DNA of 64,000 bases from Gyrodactylus bullatarudis (lineage: Eukaryota > Platyhelminthes > Monogenea > Gyrodactylidea > Gyrodactylidae): positions 124,001-188,000 of the forward strand of contig SSNU01000029.1 of assembly GCA_012064415.1 (NCBI GenBank), given 5' to 3'. The translations under genes and the position numbers were made by a program. Below the pieces are notes generated by a model. That model saw only the letters and a list, made by a program, of their open reading frames with translations, was not told the origin of the DNA and did not search any database. Shown here piece by piece: positions 11,101 to 21,373 of this stretch. How positions within the stretch are numbered: position 1 is the first letter of the stretch; every line of letters begins with the position of its first letter.

Positions 11101-13862
11101 TTCTTTCAATAAATCAATTTTTCTGGCTTTTGCGAAAAATTTACGACTGTCAATTACTCCTATTCCTTAGTCTTCAGAAGATATCCTTTCTCTTTCCCAG
11201 TATCTATTCAGAAAACATGTTTTCTAACACTTTTTGTGTTTTTTTTCAGAATGAAAATACTTCCATAGTCAAGATGGATAATGAAAAGCAATGGAGTGAG
11301 GAGAAAAAATCAGTTCCCCTTCTTCAAACTTCTTGGGCTGATCGATTGTTAAAGGAAGCTCAGTCGGAATCTGAAAATCCGCAAGAGGCCCAATCAATCC
11401 TCGAGGATCATTGTTCCAGGATATGGGCAAGAACTTCAGATGGGACACCAAATAATCCCAACTTTAGTACAGAAATGTCTATTTACAATGAAAAAGTATC
11501 ATCTTCTGATTACGTTGATACAGCCAGTGAAATTATTATCTCTCAACTACTGGAATCGGTAAAGATTCATCAAGGCGAAAGTCGAAGTAAACAATTTTCC
11601 TCAAATAGACAAATCCAAACGGCCTCAAAACGTGATGGAAAATTTGACCTTGAAGATAATAATAAAATCACCCGTAAGAGATTTGACACTTCTCTAGTCA
11701 CTGAATCTTTGAAGCAGTAAGTAAAAATTTTTTTCAAAGTTTTTGGATTTCGTGAAAAAATTTTATTTTTCAGAACTTCAACCTGTGCCATGGGAATTCA
11801 GAGCATTTCCACTCGTCACAACAATAAGAAAAAAGTCTTTGATAATTTCTCCCATGAATCCGACTGTCGACAGAATCGCTTGCATGATGGATCCCAAGAA
11901 AACTCTTCCTCAACAACTGAATCCACGAGTAGCTCATCAAAAAGTGGACATCTTGTCGTTGGTTATTACCTTGGTGATGATCCTGTCCCCTATAGAAGCC
12001 AATGGCCACATTCAACACTCTCTCTAGCTCAGTTTAAACAATTAATCCCGAAAAAAGGGAAATTCAGGTATGTTCTGGTATTCAATTGCTATTATTTATA
12101 TTTTTAAACAATAATACAGTTGTATTTATCAGTTTTATCGTACAAGAACTAAGTAGCAGTAGAGTTTCCTGTTGATTAAGCGTCAAGTGTAACTGTCACT
12201 TGGGCATTAAATTTTATCACGAGATTAGTTATCAGGATAATGAAACCTGTAGTTTTTTTCCCAACAAGTGAACAATACATCAAGATTATTCAGGCAATCA
12301 TATTTTTACAGCGTATAAACATTCCTCGAAATGCAAACAATAATTCAGAAATGTATAATACATTGTATATTCATTTGGATATATATCTTGCTTATCCATG
12401 TTTGATAAATTATAATTAATTAACAAATATGTATGCTAGGTTCAAATATGATTTATATTTATATTATGATAAATACATTCCAAACTGTGCACTTTCTGTG
12501 GTAAATTTTTCCGCATTTAGAGCTACATAGTTGATATAAAGATGAAAATTCACAATTTTTAAAAAGATCTCACTATTAATCTCTGGGTAGAAAAAAACAA
12601 ATATTTTTGAATTTCTTAATGAAATGAGCACTCAAGATCTTGGAGTAAGAAAATATCTGAAGAAAATTCAATCTGAAAAAATTAGGCCATTTTACCAATT
12701 TGGAAAAAGCGCTAAATTTACACTTTCCAATGTTTGATCTCAAAATGTTTGCTGATGCCAGATACAAAGCGATTAAACATCGACATTTGGAATCAACATT
12801 AGGTTCATTTTCCTTTGTGTAATTGGAAAGTTGTGAATTTTGAGATCAAACAATGAAGAAACGGTAACTTGGGGATTTTTCCAAGTTTAAAATAATAACT
12901 AGTAGTGCTTATTTGGGAATTTACAGTTATTATATATCACATGTTCTAATAACAGGTAAGCATTTTTTTGTTTTCAGAGCTTAAAAAATAATGTAGATTC
13001 AAAATTATATGATTAAACACACAAATGTTAATCAATCATCCAAATATCATATAATTTCAACCCGTATTTAACTAAGGTTATTCTCATTTAAAATTTAATG
13101 CATTTATTTTTATTTTATTATCAGAGGTTATAAGTCGATTTTTTGCATATGAAATTTCATGGACAGATTAGGAAAAGTGCGTTTGCTTTTTTTGATTCTT
13201 GACTAAGATATTCACTCGACAATGGACAAATCTTAAAATGCATTTAGCCCTTTGTGTCGATGGCCATTTTTCAATTTTCTAAACATTTGCAGATTTCTGT
13301 ATAAATTTAAATTTAATTGGAATGTAAAATTGCATTGGTCATATTTTGGCCAAATACAGTAGTTAGATAGGTTAAATTAGAGAACAGTTGCCCTCCCCTC
13401 TTATTTCTCTCTAAGCTCACTTTGAATCGTGTTGGTCTTTTTATTATCGATGACATGACGAAACGAATCCCTTGCGGGGAGTTTTCATTTCATCGATGTT
13501 AAAAAGCCCGTGGTCTCTTTGTCATTCAGAAAAATTACTGGAAAACAAGATTAGCCGTTAGATATTCTCATACCTAAATTTTTGCTTTCATGAAAATAAT
13601 CTCGGCACCAAAAGGCTTAAAAATGATTAGCATTTTTTACTAGCTATTTTACTTGAATTTTTAAAGTTTTATGAAAATTAATGCATCTTGACTAAGAAGA
13701 TTCAACTCAAAATTAAAAACGTTTTCGTTTAGGTACTTTTTCAAAAAGGCCTCAGATGAATTTGATACTGGTGGAGTAGTGCAACAAGAAATTTCCGATG
13801 AAGAAACAATATTACCCTTATGGGAAGGAAAGATAATCGCCAAAGTTGAAAGAGTTGACTGA
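5159..13862 (+). CDS. AXIN: Axin, Wnt pathway scaffold
   Basis: Six exons: 5159-5901, 10225-10413, 10482-10887, 11250-11716, 11774-12067, 13733-13862; 742 aa, all junctions in phase. Residues ~55-192 form the Axin-type RGS domain (LLDAIG-like [42 protein letters not shown]), which in the family binds APC rather than G-alpha. Around 405-446 is a candidate GSK3-binding helix ([13 protein letters not shown]). Residues 494-506, [13 protein letters not shown], match the beta-catenin-binding helix. Residues ~660-742 form the DIX polymerisation domain ([43 protein letters not shown]), split by a 1.7 kb intron. The protein nucleates the cytoplasmic beta-catenin destruction complex. A tankyrase-binding N-terminal motif is not evident. 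Intron 1 is 4.3 kb; introns 2-5 are 68, 362, 57 and 1665 nt. A poly(A) signal lies at 13973-13978. Confidence 0.93.
5902..10224 (+). other. Axin intron 1 (4.3 kb)
   Basis: No convincing exon on either strand. About 6840-7300 is less AT-biased and pyrimidine-rich (TTTACCTCCTCTCG, CTCCACCCCACACGC) and is the likeliest place for an intronic regulatory element, but that is only a composition argument. A short perfect palindrome sits at 7694-7722. A degenerate copy of the foldback repeat end is near 8230-8320. Confidence 0.5.
7694..7722. repeat. Perfect 13-bp inverted repeat with 3-nt spacer
   Basis: TTGATAAGTTATC, then ATT, then GATAACTTATCAA. It would form a short hairpin in RNA or a dyad protein-binding site in DNA. 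Function unknown. Confidence 0.7.
12521..12907. repeat. Degenerate foldback element in Axin intron 5
   Basis: The left end AGTTGATATAAAGATGAAAA resembles the end of the window-wide foldback family. Internal inverted segments match: CAATGTTTGATCTCAAAA near 12730 and TTTTGAGATCAAACAATG near 12840. It is non-coding and lies inside the 1.7 kb intron that divides the DIX domain. Confidence 0.6.
13246..13620. mobile_element. MITE-like repeat (TTA-G/A-CCCTTT ends) in Axin intron 5
   Basis: The left end TTAGCCCTTTGTGTCGATGG and the inverted right end near 13600-13620 (CACCAAAAGGCTTAA) form imperfect TIRs. The interior (GAATCGTGTTGGTCTTTTTA, GTCTCTTTGTCATTCAG) has a diverged copy near 60390-60540. 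The start of another copy is near 32583. No ORF is seen. A piggyBac-type origin is suggested by the ends but not shown. Confidence 0.55.
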
Positions 13863-13972
13863 GGGTCAGACTTTTCAAAATACTCATCGCTTTCAGAGAC
13901 AGAACCCGTCAAACGAACAAAATGCCTTGTTTTTCATAAGAAATCAAATTTTTCAATCTCTTTTTATTTGTA

Positions 13973-14164
13973 AATAAAAAATTATTATTTTTCCCCGGTG
14001 TAATTTAATACTTTCACCGAATATATATACACATTTTATAATCATTTAAAACTTATTTTTCTTGGAAAGATATTTTGAGTAATACTCTATTTTTAAATTA
14101 CCTCCAAAGTGCGTGTAGTAATATATAATGGTGTGAAAATAGAATTTCTCATAATTGATTTATT
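13973..14164. terminator. Convergent poly(A) signals of Axin (+) and the TAL-like gene (-)
   Basis: AATAAA at 13973-13978 follows the Axin stop by 111 bp. TTTATT at 14159-14164 is AATAAA on the minus strand, 52 bp past the TAL-like stop. The genes are tail to tail. Confidence 0.55.
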
Positions 14165-14215
14165 AACTTTTCATGAGGAAAATTGATCTCGAGTTATTAA
14201 ATGACTGATAAAACT

Positions 14216-15357
14216 CTAAAAATAGTTGTGTTGACAACAACAGAAATTGTAAACCTTTGTCATAAATTTTTCCTCCGACTGATAGCCCTTCCAAATTAAT
14301 ACAGCATAGTTGAAATAAGTATTTTTGAATTTGAAAAAGATTAGCCCTTCTGTATGATGGTTGATAGTGGCCCCAGGATTCGGATCAAGGACGACCTTCC
14401 AATTTCCTCCATAAATTTTTTGTAGATGGTTGGTTAAACGATTCGTTGCGATATTACACAATTCTAATTCCCTAGCTGCTTCTGGGGTGACTGGTTTAAG
14501 GTTTGGAAAGATTTTCTCCAACTGTTTTGAGCTAGCTCGCCTGTAAATTTTATTTCGAATACTTTTAGCGGTATCTTTGACTTTATCAAAAAGACCCTCT
14601 CTTCTATTGCTATTGGAATTTTGGTTCTTTTTCTGAATTGGATCCTCAAAGACAGAATCAGCATCGGAAATATTGCCGGACTCGTCTTCCTCAACAATGC
14701 TAGTATATCCATATTTTGGGAAATAATTTTTTGATAAATATTTCAAGTCTTTACTTCTTAAATAATACGCCCGGCATGCACAAATAACCTAAGGGGATTA
14801 GAATCAGTTAGATTACCTCCAACTTTTGCTTTGTTGAAATATCACAGGCCATGAGAACAATCTCCGGTGGCAAGTCAACAGACAAGTCTTGACTCTCATC
14901 TTTTTCAAATGGTTTATTGTATGATGGTACAATATCTGAGACAATGGGAGGTTCTTTGTCTTCTTCTTCATCTTCCTCATCAGAAGTTTCACAATCAATC
15001 ATCTCGGTGACATTTTTAGCATCTTGATTCGCCAAAAAGTTATGCGGCTTCAATATTTTGGCAAGACTATATTTGTAAATTTTCAATGATTCCAACCTAC
15101 TTACTGCTTACAAGTAACTGAATTAGAGCCTCCATACTTGAGAATGCAGTCTTCAACATCATGCCAAGATATTACTTCATCTTCATCATCATCGAATATC
15201 AAGAGCCAATTCTTAGGGTTCATTTTTAATAAAAATAATTTACTGTTATGAATTTTGGAGTTAAACTGAAGCGTCTTGCATATACCTCCAGGTCTTGGGC
15301 AGTTATCACATAATCAGAGTCTCGGTCAATTTTCTTAAAGACTCTTTTAAAATCCAT
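14216..15357 (-). CDS. EF-hand plus dynein-light-chain protein, tegumental TAL-like
   Basis: Four exons (minus order): 15357-15244, 15211-15105, 15066-14817, 14788-14216; 347 aa. EF-hand 1 loop DRDSDYVITAQD is residues 11-22 and EF-hand 2 loop DDDEDEVISWHD residues 45-56. Both keep acidic positions 1, 3 and 5; both end in D rather than the usual E. Next comes a very acidic disordered stretch (SDEEDEEEDKE) and a basic stretch, then a C-terminal DLC8-like domain at ~258-326 (LCNIATNRLTNHLQKIYGG, NWKVVLDPNPGA, HTEGLIFFKFKN). This EF-hand/DLC architecture is the flatworm TAL family of tegument-membrane-associated calcium sensors, usually ~190-200 aa, so this member is much longer. Introns are 32, 38 and 28 nt. 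The 32-nt intron restores exactly the expected linker length between the EF-hands. An acceptor-like CAG lies 15 nt before the ATG. Confidence 0.82.
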
Positions 15358-16573
15358 GAATAGACATTTCTTCTGCAAGCAATATGACCAGCCAAATTGA
15401 AATAATAACAATAATGGATCAATTAACATTGCAAAGATTTCTTCTCAACTTTATATATGAGAAAGAACATGGCACAACTCCCATGAATCAATACAAGTCG
15501 TGTGACAGTGTAACACAAATATATTCTGCTTGTAGTAGGAAAAAATAAATTATTATAACACTGTTATAAAGTTGTAATTTATTTTATTCTCAATGCTATT
15601 CTTGGAATTAGTGTAGTTTTATTGAATCAAGTATTCTGTGATATCATCTAATTACTCGGTAGTATATGTATTGTAATAATAATAAAAATCTTTTGTTAGC
15701 CAGACAGATTTTTTAACTCATATAAAGCTAATCTATGTGTTCAGAAAAACTACTGTATTCCTAAAATCTTCAACCTTGGCCTGTGTGAGCTTTTCATCTT
15801 TCTCTTTATTTTGCGAGTTATTGGAGAGTTTTTTCAGCTTGCATTTTAGTATTTTCTTTGATTATTTGTAAATTATCTTGAATTAATTCTCAACTTATAC
15901 ATTATTTACAGTATTACCACTGATGATGCTTTGAGAAATGTACTTTTGGTTTAAAGTGGATTTTCGGACGTGTTTGAAAAACTACCTGAATCACTTAAAG
16001 ACAAGGTATGTTTTGCAATACAATTAATGGAATTTCCAAAGGTTTCAGCTATATTGTATAAAGAGTTGAGGGAGAAAATCTGGAATTCGCATCAACATTT
16101 ATAAAACAGTTTAAGAAATCAAAGAGAATATTCTATTCGAGAGGATAAATTGTATTGAAATCAAAAAATAAATCTTTGCATGTTGATAACAATATATGAA
16201 CTATTTTATACATAATTTCAGGGTGTTCGTTTTCGACAAATTTTTTTTTTGTAAAAAAAATGGAAAGAAATGTTCAACAGGTAAATCTGCATTTAATTTT
16301 TGAGATAATCTTTTATCAAAATGGTCTTTTTCATAATAAACTGTATGTACATTCTGTAGTTAGAACACAAGTATTTTGTTTTTAATATTTTCCACTAATT
16401 GGGAATAGGAATATATGTTTGTAAAAAATGTATTTCCATTGTTTAGGATCATGAAGGATAAATGTCGAAAATAGTAAATGCTTTGGATGGTTGGTAAACA
16501 CAATGATAATGCATGATTATTTCAAAAAGGATTTTAAAATGATAATAAATATAATATTTGGTAGGCTTTTCGG
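15358..16573. other. Intergenic: TAL-like promoter and KMT2 3' flank
   Basis: This region is AT-rich and holds no gene I can support. It should contain the TAL-like promoter on the right flank of that gene and the 3' UTR of the KMT2 gene. One exon-like segment on the plus strand (15912-16005) is listed separately. Confidence 0.5.
15912..16005 (+). pseudogene. Orphan exon-like segment with an in-frame stop
   Basis: It is flanked by an acceptor (ATTATTTACAG) and a good donor (GTATGT). One frame reads ITTDDALRNVLLV, then TAA, then SGFSDVFEKLPESLKDK. The second half looks coding, but I recognise no family and find no partner exon with confidence. It may be a relic exon or chance. Confidence 0.25.
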
Positions 16574-19500
16574 CTAGTTCATCCATTTCTTACAATCCTG
16601 GGCACCACAAAGACAGGGAATCCTCTCAGAACAGTCTTCAAAGTCGAATTTGTAATCATAGCTGAGTTCTTCACCTTTTGATATTTTACGATTTGTCATA
16701 ATTACTATATGGCCATCGGTTCCATCGGATGTATTAATGAATTCAGTATAGCAATTAGGTGAACAAGAATGATTAATATAACGAGCTAGTCCGCCGGTCA
16801 TGGTGGCATCAATGACAGTATTCTCATCAAGTCTGAACATGTAAATTCCTCGATTATGAGATTCGTAAATCTTTTCTCTTTTGTTAGCAAGTTCATTGCG
16901 AATTAATTCCCCAATATATTCAATGACCATTGAATGGGGTTCAAGATCACGTGCAGCGAATAGTCCAAAACCTTGAATTCCTGATCGGCCTAAAATTACA
17001 TTGTTTGATGTTTCAGTCTTGAGTCGACGATATTGTTGACACTTGTTGGCAGAGGTAAATTTGAATTCATTATTCATGGATACATTGGTCCTTCTTCCAC
17101 TCAAGGTGGTACTGTGTAGAGGCATCAAGTTATCTTGTTCACAATAAACTGAAGAGCTTTTTGTACTGTATTTCATGGGACGATATCTTGGCTCTGATCT
17201 AGCACAACCTGAAGGATTAATAGCTAATGGCATTCCAGTTATAAGCTCCATGCGGCCAAATGTGAAACAATAATCACTGAGAAGGTCAGCACCTGGGAAT
17301 GATTCGATTGCTCTAATTATCTGAGATTTTGTGAGGCCAAAAAAGTCTTCACCTTTGACTTTTTCTGGAAAGAGTTTAATCATTTTCATATCTTTTCGGA
17401 GACGGGCAACTCTTTGGAGGATAATTTGACAAACTTGGTCACACGATTCTCCAATAATTTCTTCGTCTGGATTGTCCTCGAGAATTTCTGTAACATGGAA
17501 TATAGGCTTATTGTCTTTTTCTTTAATTTCAAAAACGTATTTTGATCTAGTGGAAACTTTTCTCATTGACCAGTAAATTCGTGTTGTAGAAAATCCAACA
17601 GGATAAATGTACCGTTTTGTATTGAAATTTCCACTTTCCAAGTGCTGTGGAAGTAGTTGGCCAAGATTATTCAGAATGATATTTCCAATCCGGAGACGAC
17701 TCTGACGATCTTCATCATTGATGACAGCAGCTACTAATGGGTTATCTTCACGTTGAATGTAGATTTTCCGCAAAGCTTCAAGAGACTTTAACTGCATAGG
17801 ATGTTCATGAGGCTGGTGCACATCGCAATACATGCCTCGGTCCGTGAAAAACATGCATCCGACTTTGATGGCACATGGAACATGATAAATTGAACTACAT
17901 TTTGTATGATAACAAGGCAATCCGGCTCCTAAGCGTCCACAATATGCACAGCATGTCTTTAGTGCCTTTTCAATAGAATGGTTAACGTTGTGTAAACTTC
18001 CAGAGATTGATTCATAAACATCAAAACACCAAATAATACAATTCAAATGAATAAACTTTTCCACGCCAAGAGATAAGAGACGACCAGAGTCTTTCTCATC
18101 CAAATCGCCAAGCTGATTACATAATACACAGTTTCTGGCGTCTTTATGCTTCGAGTTGAAGAGATAAGACTCTTTGAGATTCTTGAGTGCTTCTTCAGAG
18201 AGGGGACTCTTTTGATGAAAGTTTTTGGAGAAAGAACAGGCCTTTAGAAGAGTATTGTTATAATAATCCCATCTAGGATTTTTCTTTGGTTTAATTTGTA
18301 CAGGCGTAGGAGTATCCAGATTTAAGCGGGACAGATATTTTGACATTTTCAAATTCATTGGCTGTAGGAAGATTGGTAATCGATTCGATGGTCTATCGAG
18401 AATCAGATTTACTCTACTGGCATCCAAGTTTTCAACTTGAATTGAATGCATGAAACTGTGCATAAAATATTTCATCTTTTGAGTGAAATTGAGATGGCAG
18501 TCAGCTGAACAAAAGTTGAAATGAATATTTTCATCGCTCGCTTTAATTGTGGAAACGATTTCATCAACTTTGAATGATAATAATTTACATTTGTCAATAT
18601 TTTTCAGATCTTTTGAGCAATCTGAGCAATATTCTTTTAGTGGTTGTTTGGCATTTACAGGAAGGTTATTTATTAAATTCATATTGACAAGATGTTCAAT
18701 ATGCTCAGTTTTATCTTCAACTTTTGGCGTGAGAATCTCTGGAGGTTTTATCTTGTCCACAAAGTCAATAGAGAAATGGACTGACTGGAAACCATACTTT
18801 TGGCGTAAGTTCATGTCAAGCTCTTTAAGCATTTTATCATCAAATGAGAATTTGATCCCATTATTATCGATAGGCTTCACTATAATATCAGCTGTGGTAG
18901 TTGTATCAACAAGAGTAGAATTTGGAGATATTCTGAAGAATGAGGTAATGCTATTTGAGATTTCTTGAAGATTCTGAATGAATACGGATATTGGTAAAAA
19001 TGAAATTCGTAAGGCTTCTTGTTTTTTGACTTGATCTGATTTTTCATGGACTTTGAGGTCCAAATTCTTTTTGGCAATTATGGAACAGCCTTCCTCGAGA
19101 AGTGGGGATGAACATTCATTTCTCTGAGTATTTTTTACTGTCCAAAATATTTTCGATAGGCTTTCACTTCCATTTTGTGAATCAAAATCTTCTTTCATGA
19201 CAGGTGAAGATGGAAGTATTTTTTCAGGTTCACGATGGTACTTTTTAAAGGTGCAAAGATTAAGATTTGGATCAAGATAAAGGTGATTTAAAAGATATTC
19301 ATCTTGATAATTCGATATCTTTGGATGCTTTTCATCATTACAGTTAGATAACAGCTCTTTGGACATTGAAACAGCTAAACGCCCTTGGTTATACTTTATC
19401 GAGCGATAATTAACACATGTGGGTTCGTTGGCATTTTCATCGAAATACTTGATATTCTGATAGCCAACGGGAGGAAGAATCATATCTTTTGTAGTTAGTG

Positions 19501-20776
19501 GAGGATTTCTGACCAAATTCTTTGTTTCAGTTTTGAGTTTTTCAATTAATTGATTAACAATATTTTGATTAGACTCAATCTTTTTCTTTTCGTCAATCAT
19601 AACCTTTTTAGATGGGTTGTTCTTGAATTTATCCAATTTTTCATTACTTTCCACTGGCTTAAATGGCCTTATATTGTTGTTATTCAAATTGGTGCAGTTA
19701 TTTGTGTTAATAACCAAGTTAGCATTGACATTTTGTGCAGGTTGAGTTTGACTTTCAATAGGAGCAGGCTTCTCCGCTATGAGGATGGGATTGAATTTTC
19801 TCTTTTTATTTTGATTATTCCAGTTTGAATTTTGGCTAACAACAGAGTTTGAATTAACTAAACTATTGGCCATAGTTATAGGACGCTTCTTTTGATTTGT
19901 TTGCTGGTTATTAGAGATAACAGAAGGTTTATTTCCATTTACAAGATTCAAATTATCATTTTCTTGAGAACTTATATCCATCGCTGGCTTTGGTGTGATG
20001 TTCGGAGGCTTTGAAATTTGCTTTTGAATCTGATGAGGGACATTATTATTTGCAGACAATGAAGTTGAGCTTGAAGTTGAAGTAGGCGTATTTTTATTGG
20101 AGGAAAATGCTGATATTTCCGGATTTGATTGAATAGCATCTGATGAGGACAGTTTAACAGAAGAAACAAGAGTCTGTGGTGTAGATCTGCGAATAGAAAC
20201 TGGTTGTAACACTCCGATTATCTGACGAGGCTGAATAATTCCAGGTCTAATTATCATAGATTGATTTGAGGTAGAAGCTACAGTATTCATATTTGGTCTA
20301 ATCTGAGAAATAAATTGAGGCTGATTTAATTGCACAACAGCTGGAATTCCTTGCTGATTCGTAGTAGTTGTATAATAAGGTCGATTAGAGATGTCAGAAA
20401 GAAATTGGAAATTTCCATTAACCATTTGATGATCGACGAAGGATGGAGGAAAATACCTCACTTGGTTTGAAGCAGAAACTTTAATTGGCTGAATATTTGA
20501 GGTAGAGCTTAAAATGAGATTGTTGGAAGAGACGATGGAAATCTCCGACGATTGCTGGGGCGATGATAAGCAGTTATTTATGATATTCTTTTTCGGGAGA
20601 TAAATAGACTCTTGTTCTTTAGTATCCGAAAGTAAGAACATTCCATCACAGGTCTTTTTCCTCGCTGGTAAACAAGAATCAGTTTTGTTTGGTTTTAAAG
20701 GAGTGTCAACTCTCGTGAGTTTTGTGTTAGATAAATCCAATTCAGTTTTCTGTTGAGGCGATGGGATATTTGACAT
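16574..20776 (-). CDS. KMT2C/D (trr): Trr/KMT2C-D type histone H3K4 methyltransferase (PHD-FYRN-FYRC-SET)
   Basis: A single 4.2 kb exon. Residue numbers here count from an upstream in-frame Met at 20806 (1410 aa). I prefer the Met at 20776 (MSNIPSPQ, 1400 aa) because an acceptor-like CCTTTTCTAG lies 5 nt before it. The N-terminal half is Q/N/S-rich and disordered. An FCS-like zinc cluster (CSDCSKD, NFCSADCH) precedes an extended PHD at ~893-998 (CVLCNQLGD, CCAYCGRLGAGLPC). FYRN is at ~1035-1095, FYRC to ~1190. The Win motif GCARSEPR at 1200 is the WDR5-binding site. SET is at ~1271-1392 (GFGLFAARDL, ARYINHSCSPNC, ELSYDYKFDFED) and post-SET ends at CLCGAQDCKKWMN. GCARSEP and the SET sequence place it with MLL3/4/Trr, not MLL1/Trx. 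It should monomethylate H3K4 at enhancers within a COMPASS-like complex. The N-terminal PHD cluster of vertebrate KMT2C/D is absent, as in insects and planarians where LPT is a separate gene. Confidence 0.95.
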   Translation of the reverse strand: MSNIPSPQQKTELDLSNTKLTRVDTPLKPNKTDSCLPARKKTCDGMFLLSDTKEQESIYLPKKNIINNCLSSPQQSSEISIVSSNNLILSSTSNIQPIKVSASNQVRYFPPSFVDHQMVNGNFQFLSDISNRPYYTTTTNQQGIPAVVQLNQPQFISQIRPNMNTVASTSNQSMIIRPGIIQPRQIIGVLQPVSIRRSTPQTLVSSVKLSSSDAIQSNPEISAFSSNKNTPTSTSSSTSLSANNNVPHQIQKQISKPPNITPKPAMDISSQENDNLNLVNGNKPSVISNNQQTNQKKRPITMANSLVNSNSVVSQNSNWNNQNKKRKFNPILIAEKPAPIESQTQPAQNVNANLVINTNNCTNLNNNNIRPFKPVESNEKLDKFKNNPSKKVMIDEKKKIESNQNIVNQLIEKLKTETKNLVRNPPLTTKDMILPPVGYQNIKYFDENANEPTCVNYRSIKYNQGRLAVSMSKELLSNCNDEKHPKISNYQDEYLLNHLYLDPNLNLCTFKKYHREPEKILPSSPVMKEDFDSQNGSESLSKIFWTVKNTQRNECSSPLLEEGCSIIAKKNLDLKVHEKSDQVKKQEALRISFLPISVFIQNLQEISNSITSFFRISPNSTLVDTTTTADIIVKPIDNNGIKFSFDDKMLKELDMNLRQKYGFQSVHFSIDFVDKIKPPEILTPKVEDKTEHIEHLVNMNLINNLPVNAKQPLKEYCSDCSKDLKNIDKCKLLSFKVDEIVSTIKASDENIHFNFCSADCHLNFTQKMKYFMHSFMHSIQVENLDASRVNLILDRPSNRLPIFLQPMNLKMSKYLSRLNLDTPTPVQIKPKKNPRWDYYNNTLLKACSFSKNFHQKSPLSEEALKNLKESYLFNSKHKDARNCVLCNQLGDLDEKDSGRLLSLGVEKFIHLNCIIWCFDVYESISGSLHNVNHSIEKALKTCCAYCGRLGAGLPCYHTKCSSIYHVPCAIKVGCMFFTDRGMYCDVHQPHEHPMQLKSLEALRKIYIQREDNPLVAAVINDEDRQSRLRIGNIILNNLGQLLPQHLESGNFNTKRYIYPVGFSTTRIYWSMRKVSTRSKYVFEIKEKDNKPIFHVTEILEDNPDEEIIGESCDQVCQIILQRVARLRKDMKMIKLFPEKVKGEDFFGLTKSQIIRAIESFPGADLLSDYCFTFGRMELITGMPLAINPSGCARSEPRYRPMKYSTKSSSVYCEQDNLMPLHSTTLSGRRTNVSMNNEFKFTSANKCQQYRRLKTETSNNVILGRSGIQGFGLFAARDLEPHSMVIEYIGELIRNELANKREKIYESHNRGIYMFRLDENTVIDATMTGGLARYINHSCSPNCYTEFINTSDGTDGHIVIMTNRKISKGEELSYDYKFDFEDCSERIPCLCGAQDCKKWMN

Positions 20777-21373
20777 AAAAACTAGAAAAGGATAATGAAT
20801 GAACAATTTATTTACTTAGTGATTAGGTGCAATCTTGGCTACTATGTGATCAATATACAATCGGAAAAGGACATTTTCTTTAAGACATTGATAAATTTAG
20901 TCCAAGCTTGTAAAATAACAGGTATTTTAAACAAAACCTAAAATTTTTTCTATCAAAAAATTAATCTTTGAATAAATTGAATTTTCTACTATTTTGAATG
21001 ATTCAATTTCAAATCTACAATTTCAATAAATCTGAGATTGCTTCCGAGAGATTCTGAATCAGATATTCGTTAGATCTAGAAACTTAAGCTGCGTTATTTA
21101 TACGGCTAATTCATTCCATATGATTAATTGTCTAAAAGTTTGTAATTATTCAAACGACTAATTAATATTTTATTTAATTCAGATAAGTAGTAAAATTTCT
21201 AACTGGCTCAGCCACTGAGCAACTTATGTCATCACCTTTCTCACATCTTCACGAAAAAGTTCCATAATATAACTTCTATTAGGATTAGAAATCAATTAGG
21301 CCTCTATGTTAACTGGTTAAATAACTTTCTTGTTATCAATCATGAAAGCACAAGACTACTTTCAATCAAGAAT
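20777..21373. other. Intergenic between Chk1 and KMT2, both minus strand
   Basis: About 600 bp of AT-rich sequence. It should hold the Chk1 3' UTR and the KMT2 promoter and 5' UTR. I see no further gene or repeat here. Confidence 0.5.
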
